A stretch of DNA of 64,000 bases, taken from the NCBI RefSeq assembly GCF_000499385.1, contig NW_013653258.1, positions 62,001-126,000 on the forward strand, written 5' to 3'. The stretch is from Eimeria necatrix. Its lineage: Eukaryota; Apicomplexa; Conoidasida; Eucoccidiorida; Eimeriidae. Each line of letters starts with the position of its first letter. Positions within the stretch are counted from its first letter, which is position 1. This document shows, piece by piece, positions 46,326-58,471 of this stretch. Position numbers and translations under genes: made by a program. The notes below the pieces were generated by a model. That model searched no databases. It saw only the letters and a program-made list of their open reading frames with translations, and was not told the origin of the DNA.

Positions 46326-46707
46326 AATGTGCCGTCAGCTAGTACGGACAATTCCACAAACGGGCGTGCAGCTTATGTGACGAAGACAACGCAGGGAGGG
46401 CGGACGAAAACCCTTCGACTGTCGCCTGTAGTGACAGCCTGCGAAGCACCAGGCAAGTACCCACTTGTTTGACAGGAACGCATTTAAAATTCTCTTGGTG
46501 CGATGTGCTCTAATTCAATTCACATCTAAGTTCGGGCTGGTGACGGCTGGTGCGGCCAGCAGCTGGAAACGCGCCAGATGGTTGGCATGATCTTCACCAG
46601 GGTGGGGCCACCGTGACGTGAAGCGAAGTCGCAGAGTGGCTCTTGATTTGCCAAGTACAAAAAAAAGCTCTACTGACAAACTGGCAGGGTAGTCCGGTCT
46701 CTCTACT
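46326..46707. other. short intergenic gap
   Basis: About 380 bases between the possible small peptide and the stop codon of the RTF2-family gene. No feature is seen. Confidence 0.5.
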
Positions 46708-48170
46708 TCAAGCTGCGGCTTTCCGGCGTTTTGCAGTGCTGGTCGGCAGGACGACTGGCTCAGACTCCAATACCCAATCTCTGAGCCGCTTAGGAACGAA
46801 GGCTCCCCTCAGCGCTTCTTTCTCTGCCTCAGTTTTCGACTGGGGAGGGGACGGTTTCTCTATCTGCTCAGTATTATCTGCCTTTGGCGGTGAGGTTGAG
46901 GCGCTGGATGGTGCTACTGCTTCAGGCTCTCCTGCTGCCGGTGTCTTCGCGCTTTTCTTCTTTTCTTTGTGAGCTCTGTTTGCAAGAGCCTTTTCAAGCA
47001 AAGCTACCGTCTCCTCTTCATCGGGTGAAAGAGGGATGAGATCCTCTTCTGCGTTGTGCTCTTTAGAGCACATCGGGCAAGTAAATACCCCGCGGATCTT
47101 GGGCTTTCCTGACTGGTTGCTGCCGACATCGGGCCTGCTACCTTCACCGTCCTGAAAAACAAAACAAAAAAAAACAGAAAATCAACAGAGACATGGTTGA
47201 AAGCTGCCCTCCACTATACGACTGCACGTAACTGCACTGAGTTGCCACTTACTTTCTGTGTCATCGCGTCCAATGCTCTGTTTGAAACGACATGACCGCA
47301 CGGCCAAATTATACACCCGCGAACTCCGCTACTCAAGTCCGCCTTGGTGACGGCGCACACAGGGAATCCCGTTTCTGCGTTAATCTGCAGGGAAAGGAGT
47401 GCACAAAAGGCCCTGACGCATACCCGTGGTTGTCTCAAGCGCAACCGAAGAACCACATTGCGTGTGGCCGTGCAAGTACACACTCATTCGTGCACATAGA
47501 TGCTCGCCGATGCATGCACGCACGCACATCAGTGCCCGCTTCTGGGCGTCGCCTGCAGGGATAGAAGGTAGACGGTAGAAAGCACACTAGATAGGCCTCA
47601 CCTCTACATCGCAGTCCTTCATGTCCTTCAGAGACTTAATGTGACGCATGTGAGGGGGCAGCGCTTTCTCCAGAAGGGCTCTTATGACGGCTTCCTTGTT
47701 GTACAGGCGGCCGATGCGACAAGCTAATAACGGGGGCTTTAGCTTCTCCTGCAAAATGAGACAATGAATATACACGCTGAGCACTTTGAACAGGCAGTCG
47801 CAATCGTCCAGGCGTTCCAGCTGTACGAGCACTGTAAAAAGCAACATAACGCCACTCTGCGCCTGCATTCTACACTTAGAAGCAAAACGATGCGACAGTT
47901 CTGCCCACGTCTTGAGCATTGCCATCATGACCGCGTCATGACCCTGACTCTACGTTAAGGCTAAGGTGCACATAGACTGTCCGTACTGCAGAGTAGGCGC
48001 ATGCACGAGTCCTAATGTCTCTGTTTTCGTTCTTGCCAAAGCGCTCATCAGCCTCCCGTATCTGGGTGTTTGGAGTGTACCCCATCCCTCCAAGATTCCT
48101 TAAGAACTTGAACCCTTTCGTCCGCACCATTTCGGCGCGGCCAGAGAACGAGCCGCCATCACCCCCCATG
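46708..48170 (-). CDS. RTF2-family protein (replication termination factor 2 domain)
   Basis: The N-terminus MGGDGGSFSGRAEMVRTK (ATG at 48170) is the signature start of RTF2 proteins. Supported exons are the first (48170 to about 48000), 47748-47602 (EKLKPPLLACRIGRLYNKE), 47384-47253 (FPVCAVTKADLSSG...WPCGHVVS) and 47151-46708 (FTCPMCSKEHNAEEDLIPL). The last three are in phase. RTF2 folds like a RING/U-box with a reduced set of metal ligands. Here Cys/His of PCGH and CPMC remain. In animals and yeast it acts at stalled replication forks and also with the spliceosome. The C-terminal third is Glu/Ala/Lys-rich and ends in a basic KRRKAAA, a likely nuclear signal. The exon linking residue about 50 to EKLKPP (47750-48000) is not resolved, and the expected W-x2-C segment is not clearly visible. 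Confidence 0.85.
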
Positions 48171-48716
48171 ATGCTGATAAGTGGCAAGTGACGCCAGCGG
48201 CCTGGTTGGGGAGGTAGCAGCTATCTAGGGCCTTCCTGGCTCAGTTGAGATGCAGATACCTACAAACTGGTGTTCAGCTGCAAATTTTAGACCAACCAAA
48301 ATGTAAGATTATCCTAGCTGCAATGACCGTTCGTAGGCAAGCCCCATGACTGTCCAAGCCAGCGCACCTGAAGATCGTCCGGCATATGCGGCATCCTTCC
48401 CCCTGTGTTATTTATCAACGGCTGCTATTTGGAATTTACTCGAAGGGAGTAAACAAACTGTAAAGACAGGCGAAGATTCTCAAGGCCCACCAACGCAAAG
48501 TACCGCGAAGGCTGATCGTGGCGACGCGTGCTGTTCTTCCTGGCCCAATTTACCGTCAACACAGCATTGAAGTTTTCAGCGTTATGAGCCGTCCCAGCTT
48601 TTATCTCTTCGCTTCTCCACATTAGGGCGTCTTTAACACCTCCACTAGCAACGAGCAGGCCCGGCCGGCCTACATTCCCTCCCCTTGCGCCCGTAATCAA
48701 GGCGTAACCGAGTACG
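48171..48716. other. divergent promoter region between RTF2 and aconitase genes
   Basis: About 545 bases between two divergent ATGs. It probably carries the promoters of both genes. No conserved motif is assigned. Confidence 0.55.
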
Positions 48717-51700
48717 ATGCGCCTCCTCCTAGCTTCCCTGCGGTCGCACGCAGGTTCTAATTTTTCATCGGGGGCTACGGAAAAGCTCCTTTCGGTCAGC
48801 CAGCGCTTCAGCGGTGGTGGCGCCCGCCGTTTCGCCTCAAAGCCCGGCGCACCCTTTCAGCGGCTTGTCAAGACACTCCCGGGAACTCAGAAGGCGTACT
48901 ATGACCTGACGGGTGAGTGCTAAAGCGAATCTCGTGCATTCCAATATGCACGCTGGGTGGCGTCCCTTCTTCATATTGTTGCCTCATGTATTGCACACTC
49001 TGTCTTCGCCGGTAGCTGCCCTCGCCTTTTTTCCAGAGGAGATTATGGATCGGTTAATTGACTCATGAAGACTATGTAGGGAATATTTTCTGTTTGTTGC
49101 AGCTCTAGGTGACCATCGCTATGAGACGTTGCCCTTCTCGGTTCGCGTTCTCCTGGAGTCTGCGTTGCGGAACTGTGACGGCTTTCGGTGGGTTGAGGGT
49201 ACAGCAACGGATATGTGCATCATTTCGGGGTTAGCTGATTGAATGGATGGCAGTCCCACAGTGGGTTAGTCAGCGGCGGGCCAGGTTCTCCGCAATGGCA
49301 ATATTCGGCGTATGCCCGGCGGCGGGTGCGTTGAATGCACTCCCATCTTTCATTTGTCTTATGGCGCATATTTGGTCCTTTTCCTGCATGCTTTTGCGAT
49401 GACGTGGGAACTCAGAGTGACGGAGGGCGATGTGGAGACGATCCTCGAGTGGTCAAAGACGAGCAAGCAGCAGAAGGAGATCCCCTTCATGCCCGCCCGT
49501 GTCCTTCTGCAGGACTTCACGTGAGCCTAAGCAAGATCAGGGCAAACAGCGACCACTTATGCTGACTAATTGTACCCTTTTAGTGGCGTAATGACGGATA
49601 ACGAACTTAGTTGCACACCTGTTTGAAACCTGCAGACAGATGGTCCATAATCAATCGTTGAATATTTGGTTTCAAGTGGACGTTTGGTAAGGAGTGCAGA
49701 GTTGCAAATGGTAACATGTGCAAACGTATTCATGCACAGTGTGTTCATGTACTTAGGTAGTATTGATACAGGTTACGGGTATATGTATTTTTGCTGTGCG
49801 TATCATTGTGTGTTTGTGCTTGCTCAGCGGCGTGCCTGCTGTGGTTGATTTGGCTGCAATGAGGGACGCAATGGCGCGTCTGGGCGGTGATCCTCGTCTG
49901 ATAAACCCGCTGGTCGATGTGGACTTGGTGGTGGACCATTCGGTGCAGGTAGACTACAGCCGATCGGAGTCAGCGCTGCAGCGTAACTTAGAGAAAGAGA
50001 TGGAGAGAAACAAAGAACGTTTTGCCTTCCTCAAGTGGGGTAGCAAAGCCTTTAACAACATGCGCATCGTCCCCCCAGGCTCCGGAATTGTACATCAAGT
50101 GAATCTGGAGTTCTTGGCTTCTGTCACGATGGACAAGGGGGGCCTGCTTTACCCCGACTCTGTTGTGGGTACGGATTCACACACCACCATGGTGAACGGT
50201 CTAGGAGTGCTTGGCTGGGGCGTGGGCGGCATAGAGGCAGAAGCTGTGATGTTGGGGCAGCACATATCCATGGTGCTGCCGGAGGTAGTAGGCGTACACC
50301 TGACGGGGAATTTAAGCCAGATGGCGACAGCCACTGATCTCGTTCTCACCCTCACGCAAATGCTGAGAAAAAGGGGCGTTGTTGGAAAATTTGTGGAGTT
50401 TTTCGGCCCGGGACTTCAGGGTCTGACTCTTGCAGACAGAGCAACGGTTTCCAACATGGCGCCTGAATATGGGTAGGCACGCACTGAAAGGGCACTCAAG
50501 TAGACACCGCATCCTCCTTTGGTTCCTCATCTATAGTTTTCTTGCTCGCGATGGTCTGGGGTCGACAGAACTGCCTCCTACACATACATACATACACATG
50601 TGTATGTGTGTAAAAGTACACCTTCAAACAGTTGTGTGTTTTCACTTTCGTATTATGAGTCTTCGTGGCAGGCATGCATGCACAAATTATCAGGCATAAA
50701 CTGACCTGTTAGTAATCTGGTAATTTATGCGAACCTGCGTGTTGATGAATACATAGGTAATGTGAGTCGTATCGCCGTTCAGGACATTGGCAGACCGTAT
50801 CTTTTGTGTGTTATGCTTTTGGGTACGAAGGGCAACTTGCGGCTTCTTTCCTGTGGACGAGCAGTCGTTGGCATATTTGCGGATGACGGGTCGACCTGAG
50901 GAGCAGTTGCGTTTGATCGAAGCTTACACAAAGGCAACGAAGCTATTTTCTGACATTCGTGAGAGCTCCAAGGTTCAGTTTACTGAGGTTCTGGAGCTTG
51001 ATCTGAGCACTGTGACCCCTAGCGTTGCGGGCCCGAAACGGCCGCAGGATCTTGTACCAACGACACAGGTGCGAGAAGACTTCCGCACGTGCCTGGGAAG
51101 CCCTGTAGGCTTCAAGGGATTCGGGCTTTCTCAGGAACAGCAGGCACGCTCTGTTAAGTTCATCCATAAGGGTAAGGAGTACGAGCTGCGCCACGGCTCG
51201 GTCTGCATTGCCGCTATCACGTCCTGCACCAACACCAGCAACCCCGGAGTGATCTTCGCGGCAGGGTTACTGGCGCGGAATGCCGTGGAAAAGGGACTAC
51301 GGGTGGCGCCGTACATTGTAACTTCTTTGTCTCCGGGCTCCAGAGCAGTATCACAATACCTGGAAAAAGCTGGACTGGATAAGGCTCTGAAGGAGCTGGG
51401 CTTCTACCTAGCGGGTTATGGCTGCATGACTTGCATTGGAAACACCGGAGAATTTGACCCAGAAGTCACGCAGGCTATTACCGAGGGGGACCTCGTTGTT
51501 GCTTCCGTTCTATCGGGCAACCGAAACTTCGAAGGCAGGATTCACCCCTTAACTCGCGCCGCTTATCTTGCCTCTCCTCCGCTTGTCGTTGCCTACGCTT
51601 TGGCCGGTCGTATGGACATAGACTTCGATACGGAGCCCATAGGCAATGACACAGAAGGAAAACCCGTCTTCCTTAGAGACATTTGGCCCACTAGAGAGTG

Positions 51701-53683
51701 AGACAGCTTGTTGCAAAGCTTCAGTCAAACTACACGCGGAGAGTCATGAAAAGGTGGAACTCAGGGAAAAGTAGGGGATAGAAGGATTAGCCAAGAACAT
51801 TGCTGTCGCATACCAATTGCAGTTTCCACATCTGTACAAATGGACATGTGATAATTTTCGTGCTGCTGGTGCTTGGCCTTTCACTACGTCTGTACACAGT
51901 GAAATAAGACCTGTGATTGAGCGATGCTTGGGCCCGGAGATGTTCAAGAAAGTGTACAGCACCATCACGCACGGAACTCCCGAGTGGCAGGCCCTGGAAA
52001 CATCTGACTCGCCCGTGTTGTATCGGTGGCGGTCCGACTCAACTTACATTCACAACCCTCCCTTCTTCCAGGTCAGTTGTTGGTATGTTTGGCTTTGTAT
52101 CTTAGATATCGGGTATTAATTGGCCCACTGGAGCCTACATACGTCGTTCTAGTAAAATAGATGATAAATGTTCATGGCTGTTCGTCGGCTCAAAGCGGCG
52201 CGCGTTTTTCACATTCAGCGTCTTTACCGGCTTTTCAAGCAATGTTTTCCAGTACATTTTGTCTAGTACTCAGTGCATTTTCTAGTTTCTGTGTACTGTG
52301 CTTCAAATGGTACAGAAGATGGAAAGGACGTTACCTGAAATCCCTGACATCCAGTCGGCATATTGTCTGCTGAGTTTGGGGGACTCAATCACGACCGATC
52401 ACATTTCTCCCGCAGGAAATATTGCAAAGGATTCACCAGCTGCCAAGTACCTTATGGGTCGTGGGGTGCTTCGCAAGGACTTCAACACTTACGGGTCTCG
52501 TCGTGGGAACGATGAAGTGTGTCGAGCTTCATTTAGGGAGGCTCAGTGCAGTAGTGATAATTTAGAGTTCTCTGTGCGCGAAAAATTAGTCATACTTGAA
52601 AATATATGAGTTCAATTATGAGATTTAGTAAAGATGAGTTATGTCCTGGAGTAGCATGCATTGCATTGACCCTGCGTTATAGTTGCGTTGACACAGCGCG
52701 TGGATGTGTGTGCAGGTCATGGTGCGGGGCACGTTTGCAAACATTCGGTTAGTGAACAAGATGTGCCCAACTGCAGGTCCCAAAGCAGTGCATGTGCCTT
52801 CGGGAGACGTTTTGCCTGTCTCAGAGGCGGCCGAGCGGTACCGCGCTGAGGGCTCACCAATGATCGTGCTGGCAGGCAAAGAATACGGAAGCGGGAGCTC
52901 TCGTGACTGGGCTGCCAAGTGGGCCACACGGAAGCGCACGATTTCCGGGGTGTTATTTTTGCGGCCTCATTAGCGATGCCGTAATTTGTTCACCAAGTTT
53001 CTTGCTAGCGTTGTAGACGTACAGTCTGTTTCCACTGTTGCACACTGAGCAGCAGGGATGCATTTTCACCCGATGTGTTGAGAAAACTGGGAAAGAAAAG
53101 CACAGAGCGTCCACGGGGGGTGTTGAAAACTTGCAAATACGACGTGCTGTGTTCCATAGCGGGGCAGTGGCTTGGGTGCTGTTTGAGTTTTAGGGGCCCG
53201 TATTTGCAAGGGGTCAAGGCTGTGATCGCTCAATCCTTCGAGAGAATTCACAGAAGCAACCTCGTGGGCATGGGCATTCTGCCTCTTCAGTTCTTGGAGG
53301 AAGAATCCGCGGAGACCCACAATCTCACTGGTGACTTCCACGGGCTGGGTCTTCATTTCACGTTTTCCGTTGCATATGCACCATTTTCAGCCTTTGCTCT
53401 CCGAGGACTGTGGAGCATAGTCTCGACGTTGGTGTCTATAAAGGTTTCGTTGACGCAACTTGTTGCTGCCGCTGTTTTTGTTGCTGCAGGAAAAGAGCGC
53501 TTTACAATCTCACTGAATAATGGAAAGCTTGTCCCTGGATCCATTATTCGTGTAAAGACGGATTGCGGGAAATCCTTCGAGACCAGATGCCGCATTGACA
53601 CAGATGTTGAAGTGGAATATTTCAGAAACGGGGGGGCACTACATTATGTTCTGAGAAATATCCTCAACAGAAACAAGTCCTAG
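48717..53683 (+). CDS. aconitate hydratase, IRP1-type, with mitochondrial leader
   Basis: Converts citrate to isocitrate in the TCA cycle. Ten exons close in phase: 48717-48912, 49103-49187, 49416-49520, 49828-50472, 50831-51697, 51900-52071, 52316-52516, 52716-52918, 53194-53330, 53490-53683, giving 934 residues. Three cysteines that bind the [4Fe-4S] cluster appear in SCTNTSNPG (about residue 474) and GCMTCIGN (about 541 and 544). Substrate and active-site blocks are [50 protein letters not shown] and [12 protein letters not shown]. The swivel domain is the last three exons. The layout and length follow the cytosolic aconitase/IRP1 family rather than the shorter mitochondrial aconitase family. 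The first 40 residues are Arg/Ser/Ala-rich with no acidic residue until the GATEK segment, a typical mitochondrial presequence. Apicomplexa are known to use an IRP-type enzyme in the mitochondrion. Confidence 0.96.
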
Positions 53684-56203
53684 GCGAAAGTTTGCCCCAA
53701 TAGCTGTTTTGTGATGCAGTTAAGTAACTGTGTTCGTATTAACTGTGTGCTGGTGTACTTTGGCAAAGAAGCAGATTCGCCTCTACTTGGAGCATGATGA
53801 GCCGCATCCAGGAAGCGTTTCCCATTTGCTAGGATCTCATCCTTACTGCGGCTGATCCAAAAGTTATGGTGCTTTGGAGATCAGCAGGTGACTTCAGAAC
53901 CTGCGCTCTCTGAGAAATAGGCGGCGCTGGCACCGGCTATTAGGCATGAAAGCGTTACTGCGTCTGTCTTAACTGGCGCAACTCACTGTGCTCACTGCAT
54001 TTTAGTAAAATCCACCGGAAATCACCGTTTCTACTTGCTTTTGGTTCAATATTTTCTTTGCCTGCCGGCAGGGAAGGAGCAGATCGGTTTGTATTCCTCC
54101 TACGGTGCAGCCGGCTGCTTCCTTGCGTGTCGCCGTTTACCTCGCCGAACACATGTCGCGGAAGTTCACCATATAAGGCGTGATGAGTACAGCGAGTAGC
54201 GGGTCTGCTCCCTACCAAAATCTTTCAAATGCAGCTTGCTTCATTATAACTAGATTAGCTTAGGCCCAGTGAACGTTCTGAGGACCTTGTGTGGTGGACT
54301 GGCTAGGTTTGTTGCGAGGTTACAGTAGGCGAGGCGTAGACTGGGCCAAACGTCTTCAGCGCTACAAGAGTGATCCTCACGGGCTTGATATCCACAGGTG
54401 AATCGTGTAACAGTACACTAATGTAGTTGATGGAAACACATAAGGCGCTTGAGGTGAGATGAAGCTCGCAATATGAGGTCAATTCGTACAGTTCGGACGT
54501 CCACGCTGCGACTGGTGAAGACCCCAGCGCACTGCTCATGTAGTGAACCTAAGCTCAGGAGGCCCTAAAAATGTGCCTGCTAACATCAACTTGAGAAGTG
54601 CAGGTGTGTATGCTGCTTAGAGGATGATGGCACCCGTTCCCAACATAGCAGAAGGGCATCCGCGTGTTGTCGAATCCCCTTCGCAGCGGAAGCTGCAAAC
54701 CAGAGGGATTGGCCTTGCGAGGAGGTATATCTGTTGAACTTTAACTGGTACGGATGTCGTGCTCACTATGCGCTTAACTTTACACGCAAGAGTTGCTGCG
54801 TTGCCGTTGGTGTATCGAATGCTGTTTACAGTGACTACAGTAGAGTTAATCCACAATGCACTATACTGAACCTTTCAGCAGGTTAAAGCACAGTTGAAGA
54901 CATTCTTATTAGAGGAGTTAAAACTACTGTCTGGCCGACGCAGACTGGGGATGCGCTGAAGAATCCAATGGTTTGTGTATGCCACGAAGTGTGACGCCGG
55001 AGCATTGGACAGCGCAGTTACCCCACTAGTGCGGGTTGACGCCCAGAAGGAACAATACAGTTAGTCCATGAAGAATTAGAAAAAGAGGAAAGAACAACTG
55101 GATGAACTGCCATAACTTCTCAGTGCTCAAACTCACTTGAGGCAATAGCTCGACGCAGCAGACTCGATACGTCCAGGCTGCTGGCGTTGTACATTGTACA
55201 TTGTACAGACAGCACGGGTTCGAACTTCTTTATCCCACATCGGTGAAATATTTCTTCATTGTTCCCTTAATTGTGCAGTCTATTCCTTCCTAACGGGCCT
55301 TTTCTACGTTGGAGCTCTTCCTCCCTGAGTGCTTTGTGTGAAGGCGCGTGTTGTCTGCCTTGCGTTTGCACCTTGGCAATCCATCGTCATTCCATGTAGA
55401 GTTGGGCCGCTCTAGTAAAAGGGAAGTATTTTATAGTGGCTGTCAGCTTTGCGAATTTATCAAAACACACCAAAATTTGGCCAGGTGGCGCGATTCAACC
55501 GCTCTTCTTCCCCAGTCTTGCAGCAGCTCGATCACTTCTTCCTCCCCTTCCTAGAACCTCCCATTTGGCTTCCCCAAACTGTTACTCCATTTATCCAGCA
55601 GGCTGGCTTTTCGGCGAGCTCCATTCTTCCCATACGTGCTCACTAGCCACTGGCAGCGAAACCACGTAACTACAGCAGTGCCGTGATTGCAATGGCTCCT
55701 ATGTGAAGGGCCGACCTGCAAGCATCAACGGGTCGAATTCACACGAAGAACAAAACCGCGGCTCCTCCGACCCGTTCAGTTTCGTACGAGGGCCATGGTG
55801 AAGCCTGTGAAATGCCAGCGGCTCCAGCAAAGAGACTCGTGCAAGTTTTCATTTCATCTAGGCTTCTCCATTATCAAGGTGCCTCTGCCTTTTGGAGGTT
55901 GAACATCCAAAGGGCCATTAAGCAGATCTTGCCCACCAACTGCTGCCGGCGTACTGTACGGGTGCCCGTGTGCCCGACCAACTGCGTACTTCTTGCCTGT
56001 TGCTAACCGTTAATGGGCCACCAGCAGAAATGGTGTTATCTGGAGCTACTCTGTGAGCAATAGATGCAGCGAAGCTCAAACCGCAGCTTGTAAACCACGT
56101 GAACCAGTACTCAGCGACCCCGTCGTGGTAGTGGGGTAACGTGTAATGCGCAGCGCAAACAGAGCTTTTGGGTGAGGGCTTCTTCTTGCACTTTTTTGCG
56201 CAG
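53684..56203. other. intergenic; may hold 5' exon of the RING gene
   Basis: About 2.5 kb with no conserved block. The first part is the aconitase 3' flank. The RING-H2 gene's first exon must lie somewhere left of 56204. Candidate short frames at 55400-55900 could not be linked by phase. A TTGTACA triplet repeat occurs at about 55186-55208. Confidence 0.45.
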
Positions 56204-58471
56204 CAATGACGCCATTCTCTTGTTCGCATTCCTCTACTCTTCATCGGACGTTTTTGTCGAATGGGAAGCATTTGACACGTGTTCGAAGCCGGTCCACCTT
56301 TGGCTTTTGGGTTCATACGTCGCCCTGGTAGCTTTCAGGTTGTCGCACTACCTCGGTCAATACCTCTCAAATGTACGTTGTAGGTGTAGACGTTGTGACG
56401 CAGGGAAGGGAAGTTATGTCACAAGTGTTCGTGAGGAGACTGACAGCCTTTCAGGAGCTGTAGTGTTGGGACACTACAAAATGGGGTACATGTGCAGGAT
56501 AAATCAGCCCACGCGTGTGGAGCTGCACAATCTGCATGCAGGATGGAGAGGAATTCATGCTCCACCGGCAGCGGGGGCCTCCCTTCTGGGTTAGCGTGCT
56601 GATCTTGGGCATATTGTTCCCGTGCTTCTTTGGCTGGACCATAGTAGGCACTGTTTGGTTTCTTGAAGTACAAGAGGAGACGCCATATTGCGTAAGCTGC
56701 TACTGCCCTACACTCCAAGCACCGTCTGGAGCTTAGTTCTTCGGGCATCGTAGACTTCTGCTTCTTGCGCTTCCTGAGTCGGCATGTAGAAGCCTAGTTA
56801 CGGGTTTAATGAGCCTTAGGCACCGAGCGTGTATTTGTAGGCGCTCTATTTGAGCAGATAACTTTTCATGCATCGCTTCAAAGCATCCTGCAGGGCAAAG
56901 AAGATGCTACCTTGTTGCTGTGTTGACTCCCTTTCACCTTTCACTTTCCGTTTTGTGCTCTGCAGTTGCCGCGGGAGAGCCACCCGTGGTTTTTCACTTT
57001 TTGGCTAGCTCTTTGTTATATTTGGATTTTAATATACATCATTTTTATCGGTGAGAAGGGAGGAATGCTCACAGTCAAGCAGACTGGACTGACAGTAATT
57101 CGGAACCGCGCGCTGTAATGCTTATCCTGCTTATTCTTGGCTTCGTTGTACATTCCAATTATTTTGTGCTTCAGCGACTGCAGTAGTTTGCGAGTATAGA
57201 GCCCGAAGAATGGAAAGGGATCTCCAAATTCTGCAGAATGAAGATATGATTCGGCGGTAAACAATTCGCAATTTCTCGCCCTACTTTATTTTCCATTCTA
57301 GTTGCGTTTTCTGCTTGTATATATGCCGGCCAAGATGGGTCTTTTGTCTGGCTCTAGGCTGCTCGAGGCCGTGTACCTGGTTCCAAGTAGAAAGGAAGGC
57401 AGCATAGTTGTGCTCTTGTTCTTTGGCGGATGCTGTTTTTGCAGCTGGGGCCGAATTCGCATTTTCTCGGACTACGGAATATACATTTTCCGTCGCGGCT
57501 TAACTCCCGGTGGGTTTTTGTGCGGTTGACTATCTCGACCTGCATCAGTCAAAACGTATTCATTGCAGCACTTTCTGAGCTAATTGTACATGCACACTAT
57601 CCACAAGTACGTGCCCGCGCGTGTATTCGCTGTATCACCTCCATTTGAGTTTGCACAAGAGCACGCACCTTTGTAGCCTGGAATTTGCTCCGTAGGATGC
57701 CGTGGCGTATTGCAGAGACGCCAAGTGCACAAAAATGCTTCTCATGCTCGTATTTTTGCCCTGCAGTGGCTGTCACTCTCGCGGGCCCTTCCCATAGTTG
57801 GTCTGGGTGCAGCGCAATGCATCCGTCACTTTTCTATTTTATTTGTTTTCAACCTGCAGACCAAGTTGCGAGAATACCTTGGCAAAAGCTTGAGTATGAC
57901 CCGACAGAGATGATGCCATGCTCGATTTGTTTGGAGGAGTTTGCAGCCGGTGATAATGTCCGAATTCTTCAGGCGTGTGGCCACATCTTCCACAAGTGGT
58001 GAGATTTCGTAAACAGCGGAGGCTGTTTAGAGACTATTTCGGTGTTTCTTTGCCCCACATCAAAGGCTACTGACATCAAAGGCTACTGACGTCTGCATGC
58101 TGGCTCTCCCTACAGTCTCGCTTATTAGATGGCAGGCCGAAAACGCAAACTCCTTGATTACCAGGATTGTAGAAGATAGTCATAGTCAGCCTCCGGTCGC
58201 ACTGGCTTTTCTTCAAGAGATGTTTCTGATCTGCTGACTTGTGAACAGCTGCATTGATATTTGGCTGCTGCGCAACGCCGTGTGCCCCAATTGCAAGTCC
58301 CCCATTTTGGCGGGCCCCAGCAATGGCTGTAATGACCCAAGTGAAGTGGTCGAAGCACGATCGCCAACCTGCTCAACGGCGCCAAGTCCAAGCCCAGCAG
58401 AAAGTGAGGGCTCCGTCCATTTCTATGGTTCCTTGAGGAGAGGTTTCACGTGTATGCTTAATAGAAAGTGA
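56204..58471 (+). CDS. multi-pass membrane RING-H2 E3 ubiquitin ligase
   Basis: Exons in phase: 56204-56372, 56542-56691, 56966-57050, a tiny 57302-57316, 57860-57998 and 58249-58471. The start lies in an unresolved upstream exon, because the first exon opens in mid-codon after an acceptor. Membrane spans are VHLWLLGSYVALVAF, WVSVLILGILFPCFFGWTIV and WFFTFWLALCYIWILIYIIF. The catalytic RING-H2 finger is split by an intron: CSICLEEF...ACGHIFHKW in exon 5 and CIDIWLLRNAVCPNCK in exon 6. This gives the full C-x2-C...C-x-H-x2-H...C-x2-C set. It is preceded by a linker (IPWQKLEYDPTEMM). The architecture resembles eukaryotic RING-H2 ligases with several membrane spans before the finger. It would recruit an E2 at a membrane and ubiquitinate unknown targets. 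The C-terminal tail is Ser/Pro-rich. Confidence 0.85.
58059..58090. repeat. 16-bp tandem duplication in RING gene intron
   Basis: Two adjacent exact copies of ATCAAAGGCTACTGAC lie in the last intron of the RING gene, about 60 bases after the donor. It looks like a recent slippage or repair product with no coding effect. Confidence 0.95.

Noticed and set aside
55200..55225. GGGTTCGAACTTC, similar to a tRNA B box
   Set aside because: No acceptor, D or anticodon stems can be formed with the upstream 60 bases.
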